This document shows, piece by piece, positions 53,341-62,876 of a stretch of 64,000 nucleotides of DNA. The translations under genes and the position numbers were made by a program. Under the pieces are notes generated by a model, which saw nothing but the letters and a program-made list of their open reading frames with translations, searched no databases and was not told where the DNA came from. The stretch's first letter is position 1. Every line of letters starts with the position of its first letter. This DNA comes from a gamma proteobacterium HdN1 (GTDB lineage: Bacteria > Pseudomonadota > Gammaproteobacteria > Pseudomonadales > Ketobacteraceae): positions 1,586,527-1,650,526 of the forward strand of contig FP929140.1 of the NCBI GenBank assembly GCA_000198515.1, read 5' to 3'.

Positions 53341-55211
53341 GTGCTTACCTGTGCAGTAGAAGTTTTATATAAATCAAGCTGGCAGTTCATCAATACACGT
53401 ACACCACCGAGCGGTGATTGCTGATAACTGATCTCTCCATCCAGGTTGCGGGCGCGCTCATTCATAATGGCAAGTCCATAATGATGCAGCTTGCTGGCGG
53501 ATTGCTGCAAGCCGACGCCGTTATCGTCGATCGTTAGCGTGAGGTCACCATCATTGGACGCGTGCAGGGCTACCGTCGCTTTGCTTGCCTTTGCATGTCG
53601 TACCACGTTGGATAAACTCTCCCGAACGATTTGTAGCAAGTGAATCTCTTCATTGGGTGTAAGCCGATAATAGCGCAGCCCGTAGTCAAGTTGTATATCT
53701 ACCTCGCCTCGTTGTGAAAACTCTGCGACGGTTCCGCGTAGCGCTTGCTCCAAACCGGGCTCGTTGATCTTCAGGCGGAAGGTCGTGAGCAGTTCGCGCA
53801 AGTTGCCGTAGGCGTGGTTTACGGCGTCTTTCATCTCAATGATGACTTTTTCTTGCTCTTCGGGGGATTTCTGCTTTTTTTGCAGTTGCTGGAGGCGGCC
53901 AATTTGGAATTTTAGGTAGGAAAGCGACTGCGCGAGTGAGTCATGCAGCTCGCGGGCAATGGTGTTGCGCTCTTCCAGAAGCATGAAACGGCTTTCCTGC
54001 TCGGCGCGTTTGGCGAGGCTGAAGGCAGTTGAAACCCGGTCGGCAACGGTCTGAAAAAGTTGGATTTGCCACTGCTCAAGCTTTTGGTGCGGATGGAGTT
54101 CCACGAACAGAATGCCAAAGCTGTCTTGATTGCGACGAATCGGGAAGGAGGGGGCCGTCACATTCCAGCCGGTGGTGACTTGCTGAATACTGTGGAGGAT
54201 GCAATTGTCGCAGTTGGTTTCTGTGCAGCTTTCGTGAGATTCGGTTTCGCTGCTGTAGATGGGGTTGAAGGGGCGTTCGCGGGTGTTTTCGTTGAGACAG
54301 ATGGAAACGTGGGGTACACCTGCTGCCGCTTCGAGTTCCTGCATGATGCTAGTGATGTGTTCTTTGGAGTGCAGGTCTTCGCTGAGTTTGCTAGTAATTT
54401 TGTAGACCAGCTCCAGTGATTTGTTGCTGCGCTGCAGCTCGGTCGTTTTCTCTTCCACCTTCTTTTCGAGCTGACTGTAGTGGTTGGTGATCTCAACCGC
54501 CATCAGGTTGAATGCCGAGGCAAGCCGTCCAAGCTCATCGTTCTGTTCAATATCGACTTGCACGGAGCGCCGCCCACGGCTGACTTCGCGTGCCGCCGCG
54601 CCGAGTTTTTGTAGTGGGATCACAAGCCTAGTCTGGAAGCTGTATAACGCCCAAAGTACCACAATGACGGTAAGCGCCATGCTGATCCCTTGGATGATAC
54701 GCTGCATTAGAATTTTATTTTCGGTGTTTTCCTGCAGGTCAACGACCAGCTTGTTGGCCGTATCAACGAAATCAAATACCTGCTGGCCGTAAAGCTCGCG
54801 GCGCTGATCCGGTGAGAGGCTCGCGTCGGCCAGTACTGGGCGAATCTTGTCGCGCCAATCGCTACGGAGTTTGGCAAAGCGGGCGGGGGCCTGAATGGAC
54901 TGTATTGCGCGTTCGCCGCTAGAAAGGAATGCAAGTTCACGGCATTGGAAGCGCTCATCCATCTGGGCGATTTCCTGCTGGATCTGCTTTTGGCTGGTTT
55001 CGGCGCGTTCGAGCAGATAACCGATGCGATAGCCTTGCATGCGCAACATGCCCGCCGAGTTGATCGCAGAAGCATCGCCTTGCGTGTGGTGAGCCACGTA
55101 GACCGATAGCACCATATTCAATAATGCGATCAGCGAAATAGAAGCCAGTGCAAAACCGCCGCGAACGACCAAGGAATTTTTGAGCAGTAGGCTCTTGAGG
55201 TCAAAGCGCAT
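53337..55211 (-). CDS. narX: Nitrate/nitrite sensor histidine kinase NarX
   Basis: A 624-aa kinase. Two membrane helices (about residues 12-35 and 170-190) flank a periplasmic four-helix domain with the nitrate-binding P-box (SAGMLRMQGYRIGYLLER). HAMP and a GAF-like central module follow, the latter with a Cys cluster (ESCTETNCDNC) like that of NarX/NarQ. The HisKA_3 site is ARELHDSLAQSLSYLK and the ATPase domain ends with DNGVGL. The open frame extends to 55349, but MRFDLKSLLLKNSLVVRGG at 55211 with GGGAAG upstream is the family start. Confidence 0.93.
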   Translation of the reverse strand: MRFDLKSLLLKNSLVVRGGFALASISLIALLNMVLSVYVAHHTQGDASAINSAGMLRMQGYRIGYLLERAETSQKQIQQEIAQMDERFQCRELAFLSSGERAIQSIQAPARFAKLRSDWRDKIRPVLADASLSPDQRRELYGQQVFDFVDTANKLVVDLQENTENKILMQRIIQGISMALTVIVVLWALYSFQTRLVIPLQKLGAAAREVSRGRRSVQVDIEQNDELGRLASAFNLMAVEITNHYSQLEKKVEEKTTELQRSNKSLELVYKITSKLSEDLHSKEHITSIMQELEAAAGVPHVSICLNENTRERPFNPIYSSETESHESCTETNCDNCILHSIQQVTTGWNVTAPSFPIRRNQDSFGILFVELHPHQKLEQWQIQLFQTVADRVSTAFSLAKRAEQESRFMLLEERNTIARELHDSLAQSLSYLKFQIGRLQQLQKKQKSPEEQEKVIIEMKDAVNHAYGNLRELLTTFRLKINEPGLEQALRGTVAEFSQRGEVDIQLDYGLRYYRLTPNEEIHLLQIVRESLSNVVRHAKASKATVALHASNDGDLTLTIDDNGVGLQQSASKLHHYGLAIMNERARNLDGEISYQQSPLGGVRVLMNCQLDLYKTSTAQVST

Positions 55212-55680
55212 GATTGCAGCTTCCCGTAGTAGCGTGAGATAAGCGCGAGCGCAAGTGACGGCCTCTTGCGATCCGTTCTTCATCCTTATTGTAGCCAAAA
55301 ACGTGTAGGTAAAAACCGAAATATCCAAACACGTAATCCAATGGAGCAAGCATTGGCTGCCATTTAGTACGAGACTATCGCACCTTCGGGATGACCTTCT
55401 TGCATTAGGTCAACGCTTTCGTTTACCCCACAAGAGATACGTAGGCTTTGATTCTCGCCCCTTAAAACGGGCAGCCTTTTTGAAGCTATCAGCGCAAATC
55501 TTGAGAAGCGATCAGGTTTGGCCGAGTTGCGTGCGTTTTTGGCATACCCTGTTAGAAATAGTATGAAAGTTTTCGATAGATAAATACACAGAAGCCTTTG
55601 ACTGTGGTCAACGAATCATAGCCTGTGGAGGAATACTGTTCGCGTCGTCCATTTCCCGATATTGCCGCTAGGGAGGATTC
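55212..55680. other. Divergent regulatory region between narX and narK1
   Basis: About 470 bases. It contains a strong FNR-type box for narK1 (described separately) and a weaker one, TTGCATTAGGTCAA (55400-55413), nearer narX. Possible NarL heptamers occur but none is clear. No gene was found. Confidence 0.6.
55598..55637 (+). promoter_or_regulatory. FNR/ANR box and -10 of the narK operon
   Basis: TTGAC-TGTG-GTCAA (55598-55611) is a perfect inverted repeat close to the FNR consensus TTGAT-N4-ATCAA. AATACT (55632-55637) is placed as the -10 of a class II FNR promoter (site centred about 41 bases before the predicted start near 55645). Anaerobic induction of narK1-narK2 is predicted. Confidence 0.75.
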
Positions 55681-57042
55681 ATGACTACGGCGATCCACTC
55701 CACCCGGGTGCTGACCATTAGCACCATCAGTTTTACCGTCTGTTTTGCTGTCTGGACGATTTTTGCGATCATCGGAGTGAAAATCAAAGAAGAATTGGGT
55801 TTGAACGAAACCCAGTTTGGCTTGTTGGTCGCGATGCCGATTCTAACCGGCTCGCTGATTCGCTTAGTACTCGGAATCTGGACGGATCAGATCGGCGGAC
55901 GCATTATGCTGGTGAGCGTAATGCTCGCATCTGCCGCTTCCACCTACCTGTTAACGGTTGTGGATACCTACGCGCTCTATCTGCTGGCTGCCCTCGGTGT
56001 TGGTATTGCGGGCGGTGGTTTTTCGGTGGGCGTGGCTTACATCAGCAAGTTTTACTCCAAAGAGAAGCAGGGAACCGCGCTCGGTATTTTCGGAATGGGA
56101 AATATCGGTTCAGCGGTGACAAAGATTTTTGCGCCGATTGTGATGGTTGCCTATGGCTGGCACGCGGTTGCGCAAATCTGGGCGGCGGTGATGGTGGCCA
56201 TGGCTGTGGTGTTCTGGTTTACAACCGAAGACGATCCGCAGATGCAAGAACGCCGGCGCTCAGGGGCAAAGCCTGAGCCTTTCATGAGCCAGCTTGCGCC
56301 GCTTAAAAATATTCAGGTGTGGCGCTTTTCGCTGTATTACTTCTTCGTGTTCGGAGCCTTTGTAGCGCTTGCATTGTGGCTGCCGCGTTACCTTACGGGG
56401 GCTTATCAGCTGGACATCGCAACGGCTGGGCTGATCGCTGCTTGCTATTCTATTCCCGCATCGGTGTTTCGTATCGTGGGTGGAATTCTTTCCGATAAAT
56501 ACGGCGCACGTCGCGTCATGTACTGGACCTTTATTGCATCGGTAATCTGTACATTTCTGCTGTCCTACCCAGCTACGGATTACGTCGTGCACGGTATCCA
56601 TAGCGATATTTCATTTACCTTGTCGATCGGTTTGGTTCCTTTTATCGTGTTGATTTTTATCCTTGGGTTTTTCATGTCACTTGGGAAGGCGGCAGTATTC
56701 AAACACATCCCTGTCTATTATCCGAACCATGTCGGCGCGGTGGGCGGCATTGTGGGGATGATCGGTGGCTTAGGCGGCTTTATCCTGCCGATTGTGTTTG
56801 GAGCCTTGAACGATTTGGTCGGTGTGTGGACTAGCTGCTTTATGTTGCTGTTTCTCATTGTTAGCGCGTCATTGCTCTGGATGCACTATGCTATTCGGCA
56901 GCTTGAGAGGGAGCAGCACCCTGAACTTATGAAGGCGCAGTATTTCCCAGAAGCGGCGCAAGACCCTCAATTTAACGCCAGCGTTCAAGCAACCCAAAAG
57001 CGAAGGAATGGCGCAAAGAATGTGGGCAAGAAACCGCAGTAA
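55681..57042 (+). CDS. narK1: Nitrate/nitrite transporter, NarK1 type
   Basis: A 453-aa major facilitator with twelve helices of the NNP family. Signature segments are GVGIAGGGFSVGVAYISKFY (helix 5, nitrate signature 1) and GAVGGIVGMIGGLGGF (signature 2). By length and motif it is the NarK1 type, thought to be a nitrate/proton symporter that starts uptake. The cytoplasmic C-terminus ends in a basic tail. It is 53 bases before narK2. Confidence 0.88.
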   Translation: MTTAIHSTRVLTISTISFTVCFAVWTIFAIIGVKIKEELGLNETQFGLLVAMPILTGSLIRLVLGIWTDQIGGRIMLVSVMLASAASTYLLTVVDTYALYLLAALGVGIAGGGFSVGVAYISKFYSKEKQGTALGIFGMGNIGSAVTKIFAPIVMVAYGWHAVAQIWAAVMVAMAVVFWFTTEDDPQMQERRRSGAKPEPFMSQLAPLKNIQVWRFSLYYFFVFGAFVALALWLPRYLTGAYQLDIATAGLIAACYSIPASVFRIVGGILSDKYGARRVMYWTFIASVICTFLLSYPATDYVVHGIHSDISFTLSIGLVPFIVLIFILGFFMSLGKAAVFKHIPVYYPNHVGAVGGIVGMIGGLGGFILPIVFGALNDLVGVWTSCFMLLFLIVSASLLWMHYAIRQLEREQHPELMKAQYFPEAAQDPQFNASVQATQKRRNGAKNVGKKPQ

Positions 57043-57095
57043 AAAACGTAACGAATTGAACGCAATAAACCGCGGCGATGTATTTCGGATAGGTA

Positions 57096-58766
57096 ATGAA
57101 GGGGGTAAGTGTGCAAGATCAGAGCAGCGTAGCGGGAAGGCCAAAATCGGCTGTTCCTCATAAAGCAACTGCGGATATTCAACACTGGGATGTAGAAGAC
57201 GCAGAATTCTGGGAACGCACAGGAAAGAAAATCGCAAACCGAAATTTGTGGATCTCGATCCCTAACTTGTTGTGCGGGTTCGCAATTTGGTCGATGTGGG
57301 GCATTATTACCGTACAGATGCTCAACGTTGGCTTCCCGTACTCCCAAGCAGATCTCTTTACGCTCACTGCGATTGCCGGATTGTCCGGTGCAACGCTTCG
57401 GATTCCCGCCTCTTTTATGATTCGCTTAGCGGGCGGGCGAAATACGATCTTCATGACTTCGGCACTGCTGATTCTTCCGGCGGTACTTACGGGCGTTATT
57501 TTGCAGGATAAGTCCACACCACTGTGGATGTTTCAATTGGCCGCATTTCTCTCTGGAATTGGCGGGGGAAATTTCGCTTGTTCGATGAGTAATATCAGCT
57601 CTTTCTATCCAAAGAGCCAGCAAGGCTTGGCGCTTGGCCTGAATGCGGGGCTGGGAAATTTTGGCGTAACAACCGCGCAGATTTTGATTCCTGCGGTGAT
57701 GACCGTGGGAATCTTCGGCGCGTTTTCCGGCTTGCCGCATGATCTATTGCAAGACAGTGGAACGCTGATTGGGAAAATTGAAAAGGGAACACCTACTTGG
57801 ATACATAACGCTGGGTTTGTTTGGTTGTTGATTTTAGTTCCGCTGGTCGTACTGGCTTGGTTCAAAATGAACAACATTCTAAGCGTGTCTCCCGATGCGA
57901 ACAGCGCTTCGGTTTCCTTATTGAAAGTCATTATTCTCTACCTTGCAGGTTTTCTTACTGCAGGTGTGGGAATCTACCTGTATCTGCCTGCGCCATCGGG
58001 CCTCGGCATTTTGAATATGTGGGCAGTGGTTGTGCTCACGTGCGTAGCAACGCTATTCCTGCTGCGCGCCATGCCGTGGAATATCGGCGCAAGCATGCAG
58101 CGTCAGTTCCTGATTTTTCGTGACAAGCATACTTGGTCAATGACGGTCCTTTATATCTTGACCTTTGGCTCGTTCATTGGATTCTCAATGGCTTTGCCGC
58201 TTTCCATTACCGTTATTTTTGGCTTTACCAGCGTTGAAGTGGATGGAGTGGTATCACGCGTTGCCTACGCAAATGCCCCCAGCGCATTAACGTTTGCGTG
58301 GATTGGGCCATTCGTGGGAGCAATTACGCGGCCTATGGGGGGCTGGATTTCCGATAAGGTAGGCGGGTCGGTCGTGACGCAGGTAATTGCTGCGATCATG
58401 GTAGTTGCCTCTGTTGCTGCGGGCTACATTATGATGCTCGCCTATTCTTCGCCTACGCCAGAGCACTATTTCCCAGCGTTTATCGCTCTGTTTATATTGA
58501 TTTTTGCAGCAACCGGCGTAGGCAATGGTTCAACATTTCGTACGATCGGCGTGATCTACAGCCGTGAGCAAGCCGGGCCGGTATTAGGGTTTACGTCGGC
58601 AGTTGCAGGTTATGGCTCCTTTATAGCGCCGGTGGTGATTGGTGCGCAGGTAAAAGGGGGAACGCCGGAGGTTGCAATGTATGGATTTGCGCTATTCTAT
58701 ATTGTCTGCCTAGTGTTGAACTGGTGGTTCTATTTGCGCAAGAATGCCTACATTCATAATCCATAG
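57096..58766 (+). CDS. narK2: Nitrate/nitrite antiporter, NarK2 type
   Basis: A 556-aa NNP-family transporter with an extended N-terminal cytoplasmic segment (about 55 residues). The nitrate signature is GIGGGNFACSMSNISSFYPK and the second is in the C-terminal half (GVGNGSTFRTIGVIY). This form is typically a nitrate/nitrite exchanger that exports the nitrite made by NarGHI. The ATG at 57096 is used; a GTG at 57111, six bases after GGGGG, is a plausible alternative. Paired narK1-narK2 before narG is typical of denitrifying gammaproteobacteria. Confidence 0.9.
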   Translation: MKGVSVQDQSSVAGRPKSAVPHKATADIQHWDVEDAEFWERTGKKIANRNLWISIPNLLCGFAIWSMWGIITVQMLNVGFPYSQADLFTLTAIAGLSGATLRIPASFMIRLAGGRNTIFMTSALLILPAVLTGVILQDKSTPLWMFQLAAFLSGIGGGNFACSMSNISSFYPKSQQGLALGLNAGLGNFGVTTAQILIPAVMTVGIFGAFSGLPHDLLQDSGTLIGKIEKGTPTWIHNAGFVWLLILVPLVVLAWFKMNNILSVSPDANSASVSLLKVIILYLAGFLTAGVGIYLYLPAPSGLGILNMWAVVVLTCVATLFLLRAMPWNIGASMQRQFLIFRDKHTWSMTVLYILTFGSFIGFSMALPLSITVIFGFTSVEVDGVVSRVAYANAPSALTFAWIGPFVGAITRPMGGWISDKVGGSVVTQVIAAIMVVASVAAGYIMMLAYSSPTPEHYFPAFIALFILIFAATGVGNGSTFRTIGVIYSREQAGPVLGFTSAVAGYGSFIAPVVIGAQVKGGTPEVAMYGFALFYIVCLVLNWWFYLRKNAYIHNP

Positions 58767-58810
58767 GTGAATTAATCGGAGGCGTAAACTGAAATATTAA
58801 CGACTCAAGG

Positions 58811-58836
58811 AGGGGGCTGGAGAGCGCCCTTTTTTG
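58811..58836 (+). terminator. Weak intrinsic terminator after narK2
   Basis: AGGG-G-GCT (from 58811) pairs with AGC-G-CCCT (to about 58830) with one mismatch, followed by a run of T residues. It could partly separate narK2 from narG transcription. Confidence 0.45.
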
Positions 58837-58909
58837 TGCCCGTTTTTCGCCTACGGTGTTTGGATGACATAACAGATAACAGGCGTAGTGATTTCGCCTA
58901 CAGCATGAC

Positions 58910-58923
58910 TTGATACATATCAA
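58910..58923 (+). promoter_or_regulatory. FNR/ANR box upstream of narG
   Basis: TTGATACATATCAA fits the FNR/ANR consensus TTGAT-N4-ATCAA without a mismatch. TACGCT at 58946-58951 could be the matching -10 element, putting the start near 58958 and giving a leader of about 150 bases before narG. Anaerobic induction is predicted. Confidence 0.8.
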
Positions 58924-59110
58924 GCTCGGTTAGAGGAACAAGGATTACGCTTTGCGTCCTAATAAATAGGCATTTTTTTGCGGATAAATTTTAAGGCTTA
59001 AAGCGCGAAGCAGGGTTGAGGTTTTGGCAAGCGTGATTTAGATCGTTGATTTTGAATTGATACATGCGGGTGCAAGTTTCATCGCAGAGTTTTTTGAACT
59101 GGAGAGAGAA

Positions 59111-62100
59111 ATGAGTCAATTCCTAGATAGGTTGCAGTTCTTTAAAAAGAACGCCGGTACCTTTGCTGAGGGGCATGGGGTTACATCCAACGAATCACGA
59201 GCATGGGAAAACGCGTATCGTCAGCGTTGGCAGCACGACAAGATCGTTCGTTCTACACACGGAGTAAACTGCACAGGTTCATGCAGTTGGAAGATCTATG
59301 TGAAAAACGGATTGGTTACTTGGGAAACCCAGCAAACTGACTATCCGCGCACTCGCCCTGACCTGCCGAACCACGAGCCACGTGGTTGCCCGCGCGGTGC
59401 GAGTTTTTCCTGGTACCTCTATAGTGCCAACCGGGTGAAATATCCGATGGTACGCAAGCGCCTACTAAAACTCTGGCGTGAAGAGCGACGCACAAAAAAC
59501 GCCGTGGATGCGTGGCAAGCCATTGTAGAAAATCCCGAAAAAGCGCGCTCCTATAAAGAAGTGAGAGGCTTGGGTGGTTTCGTGCGTTCGAGTTGGAATG
59601 AAGTAAATGAAATCATCGCTGCGGCTAACGTTTACACGGCAAAACAGTACGGCCCTGATCGTATTCTTGGCTTCTCGCCAATTCCTGCGATGTCGATGGT
59701 TTCCTATGCGTCAGGTTCGCGCTATTTGTCGTTGATCGGCGGCGCTTGCTTGAGCTTTTACGACTGGTATTGCGATTTGCCTCCGTCTTCTCCTCAGGTT
59801 TGGGGGGAGCAGACCGACGTGCCGGAATCTGCGGATTGGTATAACTCGAACTACATCATTGCTTGGGGTTCGAACGTTCCGCAAACGCGCACCCCCGATG
59901 CCCACTTCTTCACGGAAGTGCGCTATAAGGGTACGAAAACCGTATCCGTTACCCCAGATTACTCTGAAGTTGCCAAGCTGACCGACCTTTGGTTAAACCC
60001 AAAACAAGGGACCGACGCAGCGTTGGCGATGGCGTTTGGGCACGTCATTTTGAAAGAATTCCATATTGATAAGCCCAGCGCTTATTTTGTGGATTACTGC
60101 CGCCGTTATACCGATATGCCCAATCTGGTCGTGCTGGAAGAACGTGCTGATGGCTCTTATGAGCCCGCTCACTACCTGCGCGCATCTGACTTGGCTGACG
60201 GATTGGGAGAGCAGAACAACCCCGATTGGAAGACCTTGGCAATTGACAGCGCCACCCAACAGATTTTCGCGCCGACCGGCTCGATCGGCTTTCGTTGGGG
60301 AGAAAAAGGCAAGTGGAATCTGGAGCAAAGAAATGCGGCCAGTGCGGAGGAAGTCGAGCTTTCTTTGTCGCTGTTGGAAAAGCACGATAAAGTTGCCGGC
60401 GTTGCCTTCCCATACTTTGGCGGCGTAGAGAACGAATATTTCACCGCTTCCAAGCACGAAGATATTCTGGTTCGCAATGTCCCAACACGAGAGCTTCAAC
60501 TTGCCAATGGCAAGACGGCACTGGTTGCGACGGTCTACGATCTTCTGATGGCGAACTACAGTATTGATCGTGGCCTTGGTGGCAATTGGGTTGCCAAATC
60601 CTACGATGATGACATCCCATTTACTCCCGCATGGCAAGAAAAAATCACCGGCGTTGCGCGCAAGCGCGTAATACAGGTTGCGCGGGAATTTGCAGAAAAC
60701 GCCCATAAAACCAAGGGCCGCTCCATGATCATCGTGGGCGCTGCAATGAACCACTGGTACCACATGGACATGAACTACCGTGGCCTCATCAACATGTTGA
60801 TGATGTGCGGCTGTATTGGCCAGACGGGCGGTGGTTGGTCACATTACGTTGGGCAAGAAAAACTTCGCCCACAAACCGGCTGGACGGCACTTGCATTTGC
60901 GCTGGACTGGAATCGCCCACCACGTCACCAGAACGGAACCTCGTGCTTCTACATGCACACCAGCCAGTGGCGCCACGAAAAATTGGGTATGGAGGAAATC
61001 CTCTCACCGCTTGCCAATCCAGAAGACTGGAAAGGCAGCATGGTGGACTATAACGTGCGCGCTGAGCGTATGGGCTGGCTGCCTTCCGCGCCACAACTTT
61101 CTCGCAACCCGCTCCAGATTACGCGCGATGCGAAAGCAGCGGGCATGGACGTAAAAGACTATGTGGTTAAGCAGCTAAAATCGGGCGAGCTTGGTTTTGC
61201 ATCTGAAGATCCAGATAACCCGGTGAACTTTCCGCGCAACATGTTCGTCTGGCGTTCCAACTTGCTTGGCTCATCGGGCAAAGGGCACGAGTACTTCCTC
61301 AAATACCTGCTCGGCACTACACACGGTGTACAAAGCAAGGATTTAGGGGAAGAGGGCGGTGTGAAGCCGATGGAAGTCAAGTGGCGCGATGCGGCAAGAG
61401 GCAAGCTTGATCTGCTCGTTACTCTCGATTTCCGGATGTCCACCACCTGCTTGTATTCCGACATCGTTTTGCCGACCGCAACGTGGTACGAAAAGAACGA
61501 CCTGAATACCTCGGACATGCATCCGTTTATCCACCCACTCACCGCCGCAACTGACCCTGCATGGGAAGCGCGTAGCGACTGGGAAATTTACAAAGGGATT
61601 GCGAAAAAGTTTTCCGAAACTGCGGAAGGGCATTTGGGCGTAGAGCAAGACTTGGTTACTGTACCTACCTTGCACGACACCCCAGGGGAACTTGCGCAAG
61701 CCTTCAATCCCAAAGATTGGAAAAAAGGTGAGATTGATCCAATTCCCGGCAAAACCATGCCGTCGATGATCGTCGTTGAGCGGGACTATGTGAACACCTA
61801 TAAAAAGTTCACATCTTTAGGCCCCTTGATGGAGAAGCTTGGTAATGGCGGCAAGGGCATCAGTTGGAATACGCAAAAGGAAGTCGATTTCCTTCGCGAG
61901 CTTAACTATGTCGTTACGGAAGAAGGTGTAAGCAAAGGTCAGCCGCGTATTGATAGCGATATTGATGCTGCTGAAGTGATTCTCTCGCTTGCACCGGAAA
62001 CGAACGGCCAGGTTGCGGTAAAAGCGTGGGAAGCGTTGGGCCAAGCCACAGGTTTGGATCATACGCACCTTGCCTTGCCGAAAGAGGAAGAAAAAATTCG

Positions 62101-62863
62101 CTTCCGTGATGTTGTTGCACAACCGCGCAAGATTATTTCCTCACCCACCTGGAGCGGCTTGGAAGACGAGCACGTCAGCTATAACGCAGGCTACACCAAC
62201 GTTCACGAGCTGATTCCATGGCGTACACTAACCGGGCGTCAGCAATTCTATCTGGATCACCAGTGGATGCGTGCGTTTGGTGAGGGCTTCGTTAGCTATC
62301 GCCCACCGGTAAACCTGAAAGCGGTCAAGCCGATGCTGGGCAAAAAGCCAAACGGCCAGAAGGAAATCGTGGCGAACTGGATTACGCCACACCAAAAATG
62401 GGGCATTCATAGCACCTACACCGACAACCTGATCATGCTCACGCTCTCGCGTGGTGGCCCAATCGTCTGGGTCGGTGAAGTGGACGCCAAGAAAGCCGGA
62501 ATCGTCGATAACGACTGGATTGAGGTGTTTAACGCAAATGGTGCGATCGCGGCGCGTGCCGTTGTGAGTCAGCGCGTTCCTGAAGGTATGGTCATGATGT
62601 ACCACGCGCAGGAAAAAACGGTGAACACTCCCGGCTCTGAAATTACGGGGCACCGAGGAGGCATTCACAACTCGGTAACGCGTGCGGTATTGAAACCCAC
62701 TCATATGATCGGCGGCTATGCGCAGTTCAGCTACGGCTTTAACTACTACGGCACTGTTGGCTCAAACCGCGACGAGTTCGTGATTATCCGCAAGATGAAC
62801 AAAGTCGACTGGCTGGACGGTTCGCGCAGTGATGAACTGCCACGCCCACTTGAGTCCCTATAA
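59111..62863 (+). CDS. narG: Respiratory nitrate reductase alpha subunit
   Basis: A 1250-aa molybdoenzyme that reduces nitrate to nitrite at the cytoplasmic face of the inner membrane. His50, Cys54, Cys58 and Cys93 ligate the FS0 [4Fe-4S] cluster (HGVNCTGSCSW, RGCPRG); the Mo ligand Asp lies in the YNSNYIIAWGSNVPQTRTPD segment. The bis-MGD domain pattern continues to the C-terminus. GGAGAG precedes the ATG at 59111, and the family N-terminus MSQFLDRLQFFKK agrees. Thirteen bases separate it from narH. Confidence 0.98.
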   Translation: MSQFLDRLQFFKKNAGTFAEGHGVTSNESRAWENAYRQRWQHDKIVRSTHGVNCTGSCSWKIYVKNGLVTWETQQTDYPRTRPDLPNHEPRGCPRGASFSWYLYSANRVKYPMVRKRLLKLWREERRTKNAVDAWQAIVENPEKARSYKEVRGLGGFVRSSWNEVNEIIAAANVYTAKQYGPDRILGFSPIPAMSMVSYASGSRYLSLIGGACLSFYDWYCDLPPSSPQVWGEQTDVPESADWYNSNYIIAWGSNVPQTRTPDAHFFTEVRYKGTKTVSVTPDYSEVAKLTDLWLNPKQGTDAALAMAFGHVILKEFHIDKPSAYFVDYCRRYTDMPNLVVLEERADGSYEPAHYLRASDLADGLGEQNNPDWKTLAIDSATQQIFAPTGSIGFRWGEKGKWNLEQRNAASAEEVELSLSLLEKHDKVAGVAFPYFGGVENEYFTASKHEDILVRNVPTRELQLANGKTALVATVYDLLMANYSIDRGLGGNWVAKSYDDDIPFTPAWQEKITGVARKRVIQVAREFAENAHKTKGRSMIIVGAAMNHWYHMDMNYRGLINMLMMCGCIGQTGGGWSHYVGQEKLRPQTGWTALAFALDWNRPPRHQNGTSCFYMHTSQWRHEKLGMEEILSPLANPEDWKGSMVDYNVRAERMGWLPSAPQLSRNPLQITRDAKAAGMDVKDYVVKQLKSGELGFASEDPDNPVNFPRNMFVWRSNLLGSSGKGHEYFLKYLLGTTHGVQSKDLGEEGGVKPMEVKWRDAARGKLDLLVTLDFRMSTTCLYSDIVLPTATWYEKNDLNTSDMHPFIHPLTAATDPAWEARSDWEIYKGIAKKFSETAEGHLGVEQDLVTVPTLHDTPGELAQAFNPKDWKKGEIDPIPGKTMPSMIVVERDYVNTYKKFTSLGPLMEKLGNGGKGISWNTQKEVDFLRELNYVVTEEGVSKGQPRIDSDIDAAEVILSLAPETNGQVAVKAWEALGQATGLDHTHLALPKEEEKIRFRDVVAQPRKIISSPTWSGLEDEHVSYNAGYTNVHELIPWRTLTGRQQFYLDHQWMRAFGEGFVSYRPPVNLKAVKPMLGKKPNGQKEIVANWITPHQKWGIHSTYTDNLIMLTLSRGGPIVWVGEVDAKKAGIVDNDWIEVFNANGAIAARAVVSQRVPEGMVMMYHAQEKTVNTPGSEITGHRGGIHNSVTRAVLKPTHMIGGYAQFSYGFNYYGTVGSNRDEFVIIRKMNKVDWLDGSRSDELPRPLESL

Positions 62864-62876
62864 TTGGAGTCAAACG

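Larger units (their letters stand above)
58767..59110. other. Intergenic region between narK2 and narG
   Basis: About 340 bases. It holds a weak terminator near 58811 and a perfect FNR-type box at 58910-58923, so narGH can also be transcribed from its own promoter. No gene was found. Confidence 0.6.

Noticed and set aside
59993-60763. Long antisense open frame inside narG
   Set aside because: It is a shadow of the narG coding pattern; narG is fully intact and the antisense translation has no family features.
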